Assembly (NCBI RefSeq): GCF_003933745.1
Contig: NZ_RSEB01000009.1
Span: 1-64,000 of the forward strand
Direction: 5' to 3'
DNA from: Glycomyces terrestris
GTDB lineage: Bacteria > Actinomycetota > Actinomycetes > Mycobacteriales > Micromonosporaceae
Length of the DNA stretch: 64,000 nucleotides
In this document: positions 16,148 through 26,126 of the stretch, piece by piece
Numbering within the stretch: the stretch's first letter is position 1
How the letters are laid out: each line of letters starts with the position of its first letter
Program-made: the position numbers and the translations under genes
Notes under the pieces: model-generated
Databases searched by the model: none
The model's input: the letters and a program-made list of their open reading frames with translations, nothing else
What the model was told of the DNA's origin: nothing

Positions 16148-18712
16148 ATGGGTTTCGAATGCTACCGGGATTCCTGGGGGATCCCCCATCTGCGGGCCTC
16201 TGACGCGCGTTCGCTCGCGTTCGCCCAGGGCTGGAACGCCGCCGCCGACCGGGCCTGGCAGCTCGAGCACCTGCGGCGCCGCGGCGCCGGGACCGCCTCC
16301 GAACTGCTCGGCGCCGACTGGATCGGCTGGGACCGGCTGGTGCGGCAGGTCCGGGTCGCGCACAAGGCGCAGGAGGTCCACGCTGCGCTCGACGCCGGGA
16401 CCCGCGCGTGGGTCGGGGCGTACGTCGACGGCGTCAACGCCGGATCGCCTGTCGCCCTTTGGGAACCCTGGACGCCCCTCGCGGTCTGGTTCGCCGAGCA
16501 CCTGACGTTCGGCTCCGGCTTCCCCGCGAAGCTGTGGCGCCAGCGCGTCCGCGACGTCCTCGGGGAGGACGCGGTCGCCCGGTTCGCCATGGACGGCCCC
16601 GAGCCGGTCGGTTCCAACGGCTGGCTCGTCTCCGGCGAGCGCACCGCCTCCGGGGCGCCGATCGTCGCCGGCGACCCGCACCGGTTCATCCAGCTGCCCG
16701 GCTCCTACCAGCAGATCCGGCTCGCCTGCGACGAGTTCGACGTCGTCGGGCTCGCCATGCCCGGCATCCCCGGCATCGCCCACTTCGGACACACCGGCGG
16801 CGTGGCGTGGGGCATCACCAACGCCATGGCCGACACCCAGGACCTGTTCCGGGAGCAGCTGCGCCGCCACCCGGACGGGACGGTCGAGGCGTTCGGCCCC
16901 GGCGGCTGGGAGCCCGTCGCGGCCCGCACCGAGACGTTCGCGGTCGCCGGAGGCGGGACGCAGGCCGTCGAGGTCCTCGAGACCGCCCGCGGCCCGGTCG
17001 TCGCCGACGGCCCCGGCGGCGCGCTCAGCCTCCGCGGCCCCGTCGACGCCGCCCCCGACCTCGGCTTCACCGCCCTGCCGAAGCTCCTGCGGGCCCGCAC
17101 CGTCGCCGACGTGGACGCCGCCCTCGACGACTGGGTCCTCCCGGTCAACATCGTGATGGCCGCCGACACGCAGGGCGGGCTCCTCCACCGCGCCGCGGGC
17201 AGGGTCCCCGACCGGGACGCCGAGAACTCGCGCTACCCGGTGTTCGCCTGGGACGAGCGGTACGCCTGGCGCGGCTGGAAGCCCATGCCCCGCAAGCCGG
17301 TCGAGCAGATCGCGACCATGGCCAACGACCGCGGGATCGCCGCCGGCCTCGGCGTCGAGTTCTGCCCGCCCGACCGCGCCGACCGCATCCGCGACCTCCT
17401 CGAAGCGCGCGCCGACTGGAACGCCGACGAGATGCGCCGCATCCACACCGACACCCGGCTCCCCACGGCCGACGTCCTCCTCGACCTGCTCCCCGCCCTC
17501 GACCTCGGCCCCGACGCCGCCGCGCTCCGCAAGCGCCTCCTCGACTGGGACCGGCACATGGACGCCGGCAGCGCCGAGGCCGCCGCCTTCGCCGCCGTCA
17601 GGAGCGCGTTCACGCGCGCCCTCGCCGCGCTCCCGGTGTTCGCGCCGCTCGCCGAGCCGACGGGGCACCCGCCGTTCTTCGCTCCCTGGTTCGCGCTCAC
17701 GACCCGCATCGGCTTCGCGCTCCGGCACGTCCTCGACAGCGGCCTGGTGACCGAGGCGGAGCGCGACGCCGCGCTGGCCGCCGCCGTCGAGGAAGCGGCC
17801 CAGCGGGAACCGGTCGCCTGGGGCGAGGTCCACCGGCTCACCGCCTGGCACGACCCGGCCCCCGGGCAGGACCCGGTCGGCCCGCTCGACGGCATGGCCG
17901 GGGACGCCGAGTGCGTGCTCTCCACCTCCGGCGCGCCCGGCCTGAGCGAGGACTTCCTGCGCGGGCCGGCCGCCCGGTGGGTGTGGGACCTCGGGGACCG
18001 GGAGCGCAGCCGCTGGATCGTCCCCTTCGGAGCGTCGGGGGAGCCGGGTCCGCACCAGCGCGACCAGTTCCCCCTCTGGAAGCGGGGCGACCTCGCCCCG
18101 GTCGTCACCGATTGGCAAGAGCTGCAAGAGGAGTACCGCATGATCGACCGTCCCGCCGTGTTCGAGGACGAGGTCGGCGGCTTCGGCCGCGTCGCGATCG
18201 TCCCCGTCAGGCCCGCCGAGGACCTCGACCTCGTCTACGGATGGGTCACCGAGGAGCGGGCCCGGTTCTGGGGCATGACCGGGCACTCGAAGGACCATGT
18301 GCTGGAGATCTACGAGTACCTCGACTCCCTCGAGACGCACCACGCGTTCCTGGTGACGCGGGACGGCGAGCCGATCGCGCTGTTCCAGACGTACGAGCCG
18401 GCGGCCGACCCGGTGGGGGAGTGCTACGAGGTCGAGCCCGGCGACATCGGCGCGCACCTCCTGGTCGCGGGCGCGCGGGAGGTCCGGCCGGGCTTCACCG
18501 GGGAGCTCATGGGCGTGCTCGCGCGGTACCTGTTCTCGGACCCGGCGCACCAGCGGATCGTGGTCGAGCCGGACGCGCGGAACGCGCAGGCCGCGGCCCG
18601 CTTGCGGCGCACCGGGTTCACGCTGGGTCCGGAGATCCAGCTGGAGGAGAAGCGGGCGCAGCTGGCGTTCCTGCGCCGGGAGGACGCGCCCTGCCGCGGC
18701 GTGCGGTCCTGA
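16148..18712 (+). CDS. Penicillin acylase domain fused to siderophore-type GNAT acyltransferase
   Basis: An 854-residue two-enzyme protein. Residues 1 to about 655 are an Ntn-hydrolase of the penicillin acylase family: YRDSWGIPHLRA at the start, AFAQGWNAAADR, and the processing site PVGSNGWLVSG with Ser156 as the expected new N-terminal nucleophile, followed by APIVAGDPH. Residues about 670-854 are a GNAT acyltransferase of the siderophore-biosynthesis type (YGWVTEERARFWGM, RIVVEPDARNAQAAARLRR, IQLEEKRAQLAFLRR). No signal peptide, so cytoplasmic. Homologues of the two halves occur as separate neighbours in some actinomycete hydroxamate siderophore clusters, where they are thought to supply acyl groups. 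An ATG at 18140 with AAGAGGAG upstream could restart the GNAT half. No desABCD-like genes are in this window. Confidence 0.9.
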   Translation: MGFECYRDSWGIPHLRASDARSLAFAQGWNAAADRAWQLEHLRRRGAGTASELLGADWIGWDRLVRQVRVAHKAQEVHAALDAGTRAWVGAYVDGVNAGSPVALWEPWTPLAVWFAEHLTFGSGFPAKLWRQRVRDVLGEDAVARFAMDGPEPVGSNGWLVSGERTASGAPIVAGDPHRFIQLPGSYQQIRLACDEFDVVGLAMPGIPGIAHFGHTGGVAWGITNAMADTQDLFREQLRRHPDGTVEAFGPGGWEPVAARTETFAVAGGGTQAVEVLETARGPVVADGPGGALSLRGPVDAAPDLGFTALPKLLRARTVADVDAALDDWVLPVNIVMAADTQGGLLHRAAGRVPDRDAENSRYPVFAWDERYAWRGWKPMPRKPVEQIATMANDRGIAAGLGVEFCPPDRADRIRDLLEARADWNADEMRRIHTDTRLPTADVLLDLLPALDLGPDAAALRKRLLDWDRHMDAGSAEAAAFAAVRSAFTRALAALPVFAPLAEPTGHPPFFAPWFALTTRIGFALRHVLDSGLVTEAERDAALAAAVEEAAQREPVAWGEVHRLTAWHDPAPGQDPVGPLDGMAGDAECVLSTSGAPGLSEDFLRGPAARWVWDLGDRERSRWIVPFGASGEPGPHQRDQFPLWKRGDLAPVVTDWQELQEEYRMIDRPAVFEDEVGGFGRVAIVPVRPAEDLDLVYGWVTEERARFWGMTGHSKDHVLEIYEYLDSLETHHAFLVTRDGEPIALFQTYEPAADPVGECYEVEPGDIGAHLLVAGAREVRPGFTGELMGVLARYLFSDPAHQRIVVEPDARNAQAAARLRRTGFTLGPEIQLEEKRAQLAFLRREDAPCRGVRS

Positions 18713-18865
18713 ACGCGCCGGGCGGCGGCCCCAGGACCGCCGCCCGCCACCGCTCAGGTCCGAGCCGGCGCGCGCAGCGGACGCGCGTCGAATGCCGGCC
18801 CCGCTCCCCGGCCCGCCGCGAACCGCCCGGCGGCCCGAAGCCCGATCCCGCTGCGGGCGGCGCTC

Positions 18866-19018
18866 CCCGCCGAACGGGCCGTCCAGGGCCGCCCACTGCA
18901 CCGGCGTCACGGGCTCGGCGTCGGCGATCTCCCCGGTGCAGACCATCGCAAGCGCCTCGGCGAACGGCAGTTCCACGACCGCGATGTCCTCGCCCTCCTC
19001 GGCGGCGCCCGCCGGTGA
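18866..19018 (-). pseudogene. C-terminal remnant of a Nudix hydrolase
   Basis: On the minus strand this stretch reads SPAGAAEEGEDIAVVELPFA, then EALAMVCTGEIADAEPVT and PVQWAALDGPFGG, the characteristic last 50 residues of GDP-mannose/ADP-ribose-type Nudix hydrolases. No start codon in a sensible context and no Nudix box lie upstream; the toxin gene occupies that place. Downstream it runs into Arg-rich nonsense with no nearby stop. It is therefore a decayed fragment left by a deletion or insertion. Confidence 0.65.
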
Positions 19019-19028
19019 GCGCGCTGGC

Positions 19029-19334
19029 TCACGGGCTGGTGGCGGCGTTGAGGGTGCGGGTCACCGAGCGGAGCTGGTCGGCGTCGGCGGTGCCGACGAC
19101 TTCGGCCACAGCTGAGGCGGGCGCGGTGTGGACCAGGACCGGAATGGCGTACAGGTGCTGGTCGGCGGCCTCGATCGGGATGGCATGCGGGGAGTGCCCG
19201 GCCATGGTCTCCGAGCGGAGGACGGTGCAGAGGATGACGATGTCGGAGACCTGGTGCAGCATGTCGTTCGCGATGACCAGGCCGTAGCTGCCGGTGTCGC
19301 CGCGTCGTACGACGGCGCCGCGGGTCGGCTTCAC
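19029..19334 (-). CDS. PemK/MazF-like toxin
   Basis: A 101-residue protein placed directly after a small ribbon-helix-helix gene. RGAVVRRGDTGSYGLVIAND has the form of the first strands of MazF/PemK endoribonucleases (RGDIV...RPVVVISND), followed by VSDIVILCTVLR, and AIPVLVHTAPASAVAEVVGT, in the place of the later conserved strands. Residues in the usual catalytic positions are diverged, so activity is uncertain. The GTG at 19334 overlaps the antitoxin stop by four bases, ensuring coupled translation with antitoxin first. Likely a type II toxin-antitoxin pair that cuts RNA when released. Confidence 0.72.
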   Translation of the reverse strand: MKPTRGAVVRRGDTGSYGLVIANDMLHQVSDIVILCTVLRSETMAGHSPHAIPIEAADQHLYAIPVLVHTAPASAVAEVVGTADADQLRSVTRTLNAATSP

Positions 19335-19549
19335 TGAGGCAGCTCTCCGGGAATGGTCTTGAGGGAGGCCCGGTAGTCGGCGTCCATCGCCGCGGCGACA
19401 TCGGGCCGGGACAGGAAATCGCCGAGGCCGGCGAACGGGTTGTACGCCTCCGCGAGGCGTTCGACGACGTCGCCGAGCGACTCGCCCTCCTGCTTCAGGG
19501 TCTCCAGGCGGTCGCGGACCGCGGCATCGATGCGAATCGTCGTTTGCAT
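19331..19549 (-). CDS. Ribbon-helix-helix antitoxin
   Basis: A 72-residue protein. MQTTIRIDAAVRDRLETLKQ with the following ESLGDVVERL is a ribbon-helix-helix DNA-binding unit (strand TTIRI, then two helices); the C-terminal part (AMDADYRASLKTIPGEL) would wrap the toxin. It should bind its own promoter and neutralise the toxin encoded by the overlapping downstream gene. The ATG at 19549 lies in TATACATGC-type sequence; the promoter must lie in the 100-bp gap shared with the divergent SDR operon. Confidence 0.78.
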   Translation of the reverse strand: MQTTIRIDAAVRDRLETLKQEGESLGDVVERLAEAYNPFAGLGDFLSRPDVAAAMDADYRASLKTIPGELPQ

Positions 19550-19627
19550 GTATACGAGCATGCGCCTCTGCTGATGGTTTCGGGCGGAGCGATGCGCGGG
19601 CCGTTCGCGCATGGTAGTCTGCGTTAC

Positions 19628-19645
19628 ATACCGACCAGACGGTTT
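19628..19645. promoter_or_regulatory. TetR-type operator, site 1 of 4
   Basis: ATACCGACCAGACGGTTT, an imperfect palindrome 10 bases before the ATG of the first SDR gene. It matches three other sites in the window (22750, 31714, 35391) at 14 or more of 18 positions. The TetR gene in the same operon is the likely binder, giving autoregulation. Confidence 0.72.
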
Positions 19646-19655
19646 GGAGCTGTGG

Positions 19656-20393
19656 ATGCAGAGGTTCGAGGGCAGCGTCGCCCTGATCACCGGGGCGAGC
19701 AGGGGCATCGGCTTCGCGATCGCCCGGCGGATCACCGCCGAGGGCGGGTCGGTCGTCGTCACCGGCCGCGACGAGGCGGCGCTGGAGCGCGCCGTGGGCG
19801 AGCTCGGGGAGCGGGCCTCCGGCGTCGCCGGGAGGGCCGACGACGCCGGCCACCAGGCCGCGGCCGTCGCGCACGCCGTCGAGCGCTTCGGCGGGCTCAA
19901 CCACCTCGTCAACAACGCCGGGATCAACCCCGCCTATGGGCCCCTCACCGGCATCGACCCCGACGCGGCCCGCAAGATCCTGGAGGTCAACGTGATCGCC
20001 GCCCTCGCGTGGACGCGCGAGGCCGCCGCCGCGGGCGGCCTGCGGTCGGTCGTGAACATGGCCTCGATCGCCGGGACCGCCGCCAGCCCCGGCATCGGCT
20101 TCTACGGGATCTCCAAGGCCGCCTTGATCAACCTCACCTCGCAGCTCGCCGAGGAGCTCGCGCCGCGGGTCCGCGTGAACGCGCTCGCGCCCGCGGTCGT
20201 CAAGTCCCGCTTCTCGAAGGCGCTCTACGCGGGCCGCGAGGCGGAGGCCGCCGCCGCGTACCCGCTGGCGCGGCTGGGGGCGCCCGAGGACGTGGCCGGC
20301 CCGGCCGCGTTCCTGCTCTCGCAGGACGCCGCCTGGGTCACCGGGCAGACGCTCCTGGTCGACGGCGGCGCGAGCGCGCGCCTGTCCTGGTGA
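19656..20393 (+). CDS. Short-chain dehydrogenase/reductase (FabG-like)
   Basis: A 245-residue classical SDR: ITGASRGIG cofactor motif (8-16), NNAG (about 86), catalytic Tyr and Lys in FYGISKAA (about 150), and the C-terminal LLVDGG. TGRDE after strand 2 suggests NADP(H). It probably interconverts an alcohol and ketone in the degradation pathway encoded by the surrounding regulon. The ATG at 19656 has GGAG at 19646; a longer frame upstream would run through the operator. First gene of a four-gene operon with TetR, quinone oxidoreductase-like and second SDR. Confidence 0.88.
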   Translation: MQRFEGSVALITGASRGIGFAIARRITAEGGSVVVTGRDEAALERAVGELGERASGVAGRADDAGHQAAAVAHAVERFGGLNHLVNNAGINPAYGPLTGIDPDAARKILEVNVIAALAWTREAAAAGGLRSVVNMASIAGTAASPGIGFYGISKAALINLTSQLAEELAPRVRVNALAPAVVKSRFSKALYAGREAEAAAAYPLARLGAPEDVAGPAAFLLSQDAAWVTGQTLLVDGGASARLSW

Positions 20394-20404
20394 AGGATGG
20401 AGCC

Positions 20405-20989
20405 ATGAAGACCAAGAACGTCGCCGACGAGGTGCTCCGCGCGGCCCTGGCGCTCTTCGCCGAGCAGGGGTACGCCAACACCAGCGTCCAGCAGATCGTG
20501 CAGGCCGCCGGCGTCACCAAGGGCGCCATGTACCACTACTTCACCTCGAAGGACGACCTGCTCTTCGCGATCTACGAGCGGATGCTCTCGCTCCAGAAGC
20601 GCCGCCTCGACGAGATCACCGCCGCGGGCGGGGAGACCGAGGCGGTCCTGCGGGCCGTGTGCGAGGACGTCGTCGTCACCTCGATCGACTTCCTGCCCGA
20701 GGGCACGGTGTTCTTCCGCAGCCAGCACATGCTCACCCCCGAGCGGCAGGCCGAGGTCAAGCGCCGCCGCCGCGAGTACCACGACAAATTCGCCGAGCTC
20801 ATCGTGCGAGGCCAGGAGGAGAAGCGGTTCCGCGACGACGTGCCCGTGCCGGTGCTCATCGCGCACTTCTTCTCCGACATCCACTACCTGCCGCACTGGT
20901 ACTCGCACGAGGGCCCCGAGAACGAGGCCGAGCTCGCCGCCCAGATCACCGAACTGTTCCTGCGGAGCCTGCGGAGGACCGATGGCTGA
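20405..20989 (+). CDS. TetR family regulator, likely master repressor of the catabolic island
   Basis: A 194-residue TetR protein. The HTH is clear: LRAALALFAEQGYANTSVQQ, then GVTKGAMYHYFTSKDDLLFA. The C-terminal domain (SLQKRRLDEI through LPHWYSHEGPENEAEL) resembles regulators of acyl-CoA metabolism, which respond to CoA thioesters. Four near-identical palindromes stand before the four transcription units between 19.6 and 35.4 kb, including its own, and it is the only regulator inside that island, so I infer that it controls all of them. ATG with GGAG upstream; its end overlaps the next gene by eight bases. Confidence 0.92.
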   Translation: MKTKNVADEVLRAALALFAEQGYANTSVQQIVQAAGVTKGAMYHYFTSKDDLLFAIYERMLSLQKRRLDEITAAGGETEAVLRAVCEDVVVTSIDFLPEGTVFFRSQHMLTPERQAEVKRRRREYHDKFAELIVRGQEEKRFRDDVPVPVLIAHFFSDIHYLPHWYSHEGPENEAELAAQITELFLRSLRRTDG

Positions 20990-21962
20990 GTCGATGCGCG
21001 CGTGGCGGGTCTTCTCGCACGGGGAGCCCTCGGTCGTGATGGCGCTCGCCCCCGTCCCGGTCCCGGAGCCGGCCCCGGGGGAGGTCCTCATCCGGACCCG
21101 CGCCGTGGCCGTGAACTTCCCGGACGTGCTGCTCGCGCGCGGCATGTACCAGGAGCGCCCGCCGATCCCGTTCACGCCCGGCATCGAGCTGTGCGGCGAG
21201 GTGGCCGCGCTCGGCGACGGCGTCGACTCGGTCGCCGTGGGGCAGCGGGTGGTCGCCACCGCGATCGGGGTCATGGCCGAGTACGCCGCCGTGCCCGCCT
21301 GGTCCGTCCACAGTGCTCCCGACTCGCTGGACGACGCGGCCGCCTCGGCGTTCCTCATCGCGTACCAGACCGCCTGGTTCGGCCTCCACCAGCGGGCCGC
21401 GCTGCAAAGCGGCGAGACGCTCCTCGTGAACGCCGCCGCGGGCGGGGTCGGCACGGCCGCGTGCCAGCTCGGGGCCGCCGCCGGCGCCACCGTGATCGGG
21501 ATCGTCGGCTCCTCGGCCAAGGCGCCCGCGGCCGAGGCGGCCGGCGCCGACCGGGTGCTGCTGCGCGGTGAGGACTGGGTCGCGGCCGTCAAGGCCGCCG
21601 GGGGCGCCGACGTCGTCTTCGACCCGGTCGGCGGCCCCTCGTTCGCCGGGGCCGCGAAGGCGGTCAACTTCGAGGGCCGGATCGTGGTGGTCGGCTTCGC
21701 CTCCGGCGAGGTCCCGCCGGTGCGCGCCGACCACGCCCTCGTCAAGAACTACAGCGTGCTCGGCCTGCACTGGGCCCTGTACCAGCGCAAGCGGCCCGAG
21801 CTCGTGGCGGAGGCGCACACCGCGCTCACCCGCCTCGCCGACGAGGGCGTGATCCGCCCCGCCGTCGCCGAGACCGTGCCGTTCGAGGACGCCGCGGACG
21901 CGGTGCAGCGGCTCGCCGACGGCGAGACCACCGGCCGCATCGTCGTGGTGGTGGGGGAGTGA
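20982..21962 (+). CDS. NADPH:quinone oxidoreductase-like zinc-free medium-chain dehydrogenase
   Basis: A 326-residue MDR-superfamily reductase. The N-terminal GroES-like part contains VNFPDVLLARGMYQ and TPGIELCGEV, typical of the quinone oxidoreductase branch with no zinc ligands. The nucleotide-binding motif is AAAGGVGTAACQLGAAAGA (about 150-168). Such enzymes reduce enones or acrylyl/crotonyl-type CoA double bonds with NADPH. In this operon it may reduce an unsaturated pathway intermediate. It overlaps the TetR gene upstream and the SDR gene downstream (GTGA), so all are co-translated. Confidence 0.9.
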   Translation: MAESMRAWRVFSHGEPSVVMALAPVPVPEPAPGEVLIRTRAVAVNFPDVLLARGMYQERPPIPFTPGIELCGEVAALGDGVDSVAVGQRVVATAIGVMAEYAAVPAWSVHSAPDSLDDAAASAFLIAYQTAWFGLHQRAALQSGETLLVNAAAGGVGTAACQLGAAAGATVIGIVGSSAKAPAAEAAGADRVLLRGEDWVAAVKAAGGADVVFDPVGGPSFAGAAKAVNFEGRIVVVGFASGEVPPVRADHALVKNYSVLGLHWALYQRKRPELVAEAHTALTRLADEGVIRPAVAETVPFEDAADAVQRLADGETTGRIVVVVGE

Positions 21963-22687
21963 ACGGCCTCGACGGACGGGTCGCGATCGTGACCGGCGGC
22001 GCCCGCGGGATCGGCGAGTCCTGCGTGCGCGCCCTCCACGCCGAGGGCGCCCGCGTCGTCGTCGCCGACGTGCTCGAGGCCGAGGGGAAGGCGCTCGCCG
22101 GCGAACTCGGGGCGCGGTTCTGCCGACTCGACGTCACCGACGAGGCCGCGTGGGACCGCGCGGTCGCCGAGGTGCTCGACGCGCACGGGGCGGTCGACGT
22201 GCTCGTCAACAACGCCGGGATCGCGAACGCCGCCCCGATCGAGCACTTCACGCTCGCGAAGTGGAACGCCGTCATCGCGGTGAACCTCACCGGGACCTTC
22301 CTCGGCTGCCGCGCCGTCGTCCCGGCCATGAAGGCCGCCGGGCGCGGCTCCATCGTCAACATGTCCTCTGTGGAGGGAATGCGCGGCAGCGCGCGCCTCC
22401 ACGGCTACACCGCCTCGAAGTTCGGCGTCCGGGGCCTCACGAAGTCCCTCGCCGTCGAGCTCGGGCCCGACGGCGTCCGCGTCAACTCCGTCCACCCCGG
22501 GTTCGTGCGGACCGGCATGACCGCCCGCATCGACCCCGACCGACTCCGGATCCCGCTCGGGCGGCCCGGCGCGCCCGCCGACCCCGCCGGGGCCGTGGTC
22601 TTCCTCGCCGGGGACGCCTCCGCGTACCTCACCGGCACCGAGATCGTCGTCGACGGCGGCATGACCACCGCCATCCCCCACTCCTGA
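21959..22687 (+). CDS. Short-chain dehydrogenase/reductase, hydroxysteroid-dehydrogenase-like
   Basis: A 242-residue SDR: VTGGARGIGESC (11-22), NNAG (about 82), catalytic Tyr-Lys in HGYTASKFG (about 145), and VNSVHPGFVRTGMTARI, which is the hallmark of the 3-alpha/20-beta-hydroxysteroid dehydrogenase branch (FabG3-like). The VVVADVLEAE segment after strand 2 has an acidic residue, so NAD(H) is expected. A secondary alcohol on a bulky or cyclic substrate is a reasonable guess. GTG start overlaps the previous stop. Last gene of this operon. Confidence 0.88.
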   Translation: MNGLDGRVAIVTGGARGIGESCVRALHAEGARVVVADVLEAEGKALAGELGARFCRLDVTDEAAWDRAVAEVLDAHGAVDVLVNNAGIANAAPIEHFTLAKWNAVIAVNLTGTFLGCRAVVPAMKAAGRGSIVNMSSVEGMRGSARLHGYTASKFGVRGLTKSLAVELGPDGVRVNSVHPGFVRTGMTARIDPDRLRIPLGRPGAPADPAGAVVFLAGDASAYLTGTEIVVDGGMTTAIPHS

Positions 22688-22749
22688 CCGGCCGCGCGAC
22701 CCGCGCCGAGACCTGGAACATATCGAAATGGATTCACTGTCCACAGCAC

Positions 22750-22767
22750 ATACCGTCCGGTCGGTAT
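22750..22767. promoter_or_regulatory. TetR-type operator, site 2 of 4
   Basis: ATACCGTCCGGTCGGTAT, the most symmetric of the four related sites, 43 bases upstream of the ABC transporter operon start at 22810. Confidence 0.74.
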
Positions 22768-22809
22768 CTGCGGTAGCGTGAAACCGTCCCGACCCGAAGA
22801 GGAGCGAGC

Positions 22810-24232
<1,423 letters not shown>

Positions 24233-24233
<1 letters not shown>

Positions 24234-25111
24234 TGGACCGCTTCGTGTTCCTCGCCGCCGCCGGGCTCGCCCGCGGCGCCGTCCTCGCGCTCTTCGCGCT
24301 CTCCCTCGTCATCGTCTGGCGCACCGCCAGGGCCGTGAACTTCGCCCAGGCCGCCATGGCCGCGGCCGCCGTGTACGCCGCGTTCGCGGTCACCGCCGCC
24401 ACCGGCTCCTACTGGGCCGGGCTCGCCACCGGCCTCGCCGCCGGAGCGCTCCTCGGCGCCGGCGCCGAGCGCGGCCTCATGCGCCGCCTCCCCGCGCACG
24501 CGCCCCTGCCCGGCATCATCGTCGCGATCGGCCTCGTCATGGTCCTCCAGGCCGGCCTCGCCATCGCGTTCGGCCCCGAGCACCGGCCCATGCACCCGCC
24601 GTTCTCCCAGCGGCCCTTCCTCATCGGCGGCGTCCCGGTCCTGTCCCCCTACGACCTGTTCACGCTCGCGGCCGCCGCCGCGGTCATGGCCGCGCTCGCG
24701 CTCCTGTTCAACCGCACCCCGCTCGGCCTCCAGCTGCGGGCCGCCGCGTTCGCGCCCGAGACGGCCCGCCTCCTCGGCGTCCGGGTGCCGCGCATGGCCA
24801 CGCTCGGCTGGGCGCTCTCGGTCGCCGCCGCCTCCCTCGCCGCACTCCTGCTGGTGCCCACCGAACTCGGCCTCAACCCGCACGCGGTCGACCTGCTGTT
24901 CGTGAACGCGTTCGCCGTCGCCGTCATCGGCGGCCTCGACTCGCCCGCCGGGGCGCTCCTCGCCGGCATCGGCACCGGCCTGCTCGTCAGCCTCGTCACC
25001 GGGTACGTCTCCGCGTCCGCCGCGCCGCTCGCCGTCCTCGCCCTCATGACCCTCGTCCTGCTCGTCCGCCCCGGCGGCCTGCTCGCCCCGAAGGAGGCCC
25101 GCACCGCATGA
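24233..25111 (+). CDS. HAAT ABC transporter permease, LivH-like
   Basis: A 292-residue membrane permease with about eight hydrophobic helices. LivH landmarks: the N-terminal GLARGAVLALFALSLVIVWR followed by VNFAQAAMA (equivalent to NFAHG), and the cytoplasmic-loop sequence TPLGLQLRAAAFAPETARLLG that contacts the ATPases. VIGGLDSPAGALLAG near the C-terminus is also conserved. Its start shares one base with the LivF stop (TGATG). Confidence 0.92.
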
Positions 25112-26121
25112 GCACCCCGCTGCGCGCCCTGCTCCTCACCGTCCTCGCGATCGGCGGGACCTTCGGCCTCGACCCGTTCCGCAACTACCAGCTCGCCACC
25201 GCCGCCGCGTGCTTCGCGGCCGTCGCCGGCCTCACCGTCCTCGTCGGCCTCACCGGGCAGCTCTCCCTCGGCCACGCCGTCCTCATGGCCGCCGGCGGCT
25301 ACGGATTCGCCTCCGCGGCATCGGCGGTGGACGGCCCCTGGCCGGTGGCGCTCCTGGCCGGCCTCGTCGCCGCCGCGGCCGCCTCCGGGGCCCTCGGCCT
25401 CCTCCTCGGCGCCGCCGCCGCGCGCCTGCGCGGCCCCTACCTTGCCGGGCTCACCCTCGCGCTCGTCATCGCCCTCCCCGCCGCCGCGAACACGCTCCCG
25501 CTCGGCGGCGACCAGGGCGTCCGCGCCCCCTTCCTGCCCGTGCCCGAACCGCTCGCCGCGCTCATCGCCGTCGAGCAGTGGCACGCCTGGCTCGCGATCG
25601 CCACCGCCGCCGTCGCCGTGACCCCGCTCGTGATGCTCCGCAACGGCCGCGCCGGCCTGCGGATGCGCGCTGTCCTCGACGACGAAACCGCCTCCAGACT
25701 GTCCGGAGTGGACCCGGGACCGGTGAAGGCCGGCGCGTTCGCCGCCAGCGCCGTCCCCGCTGGCCTCGGCGGCGCCGCCCTCGCCATCGCCACCCAGCAG
25801 GTCACCCCCGGCGGCTACGGCCTCGGCTTCTCGCTCCTCCTCGTCGTCGCGGCCGTCGCCGGCGGCCTCGGATCCATCGGCGGGGCCGCGATCGGCGCCG
25901 TCCTCGTCACCGTCCTCCCCTGGGGCCTGGACGAACTCGCGGCCCTCGCCCCGGACGGACTCGGGCGGCGCCTCGACGGCAACCTCGCCGTGCTCCTGTT
26001 CGGCGCCGGCCTCATCGCCCTCACCACCGCCTGGCCGGGCGGCGCCGCCCGACTGCTCGACCGGCTCCGCGCCGCCCGGCCCCTCCGCCTCGCAACCCCT
26101 TCCACGACCACAGAGAGGTGA
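25108..26121 (+). CDS. HAAT ABC transporter permease, LivM-like
   Basis: A 337-residue permease with about nine to ten hydrophobic helices. LivM landmarks: GLTGQLSLGHAVLMAAGGYG (about 48-67) and the C-terminal GGLGSIGGAAIGAVLVTVLP. The coupling loop contains RAGLRMRAVLDDETASRLSG. Starts four bases inside the LivH gene. Confidence 0.92.
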   Translation: MSTPLRALLLTVLAIGGTFGLDPFRNYQLATAAACFAAVAGLTVLVGLTGQLSLGHAVLMAAGGYGFASAASAVDGPWPVALLAGLVAAAAASGALGLLLGAAAARLRGPYLAGLTLALVIALPAAANTLPLGGDQGVRAPFLPVPEPLAALIAVEQWHAWLAIATAAVAVTPLVMLRNGRAGLRMRAVLDDETASRLSGVDPGPVKAGAFAASAVPAGLGGAALAIATQQVTPGGYGLGFSLLLVVAAVAGGLGSIGGAAIGAVLVTVLPWGLDELAALAPDGLGRRLDGNLAVLLFGAGLIALTTAWPGGAARLLDRLRAARPLRLATPSTTTER

Positions 26122-26126
26122 TCGGA

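Noticed and set aside
18713..18865. Possible gene in the gap after the penicillin acylase/GNAT fusion
   Set aside because: Only Arg/Pro-rich frames without start signals; the stretch seems non-coding, apart from the Nudix remnant that follows it.
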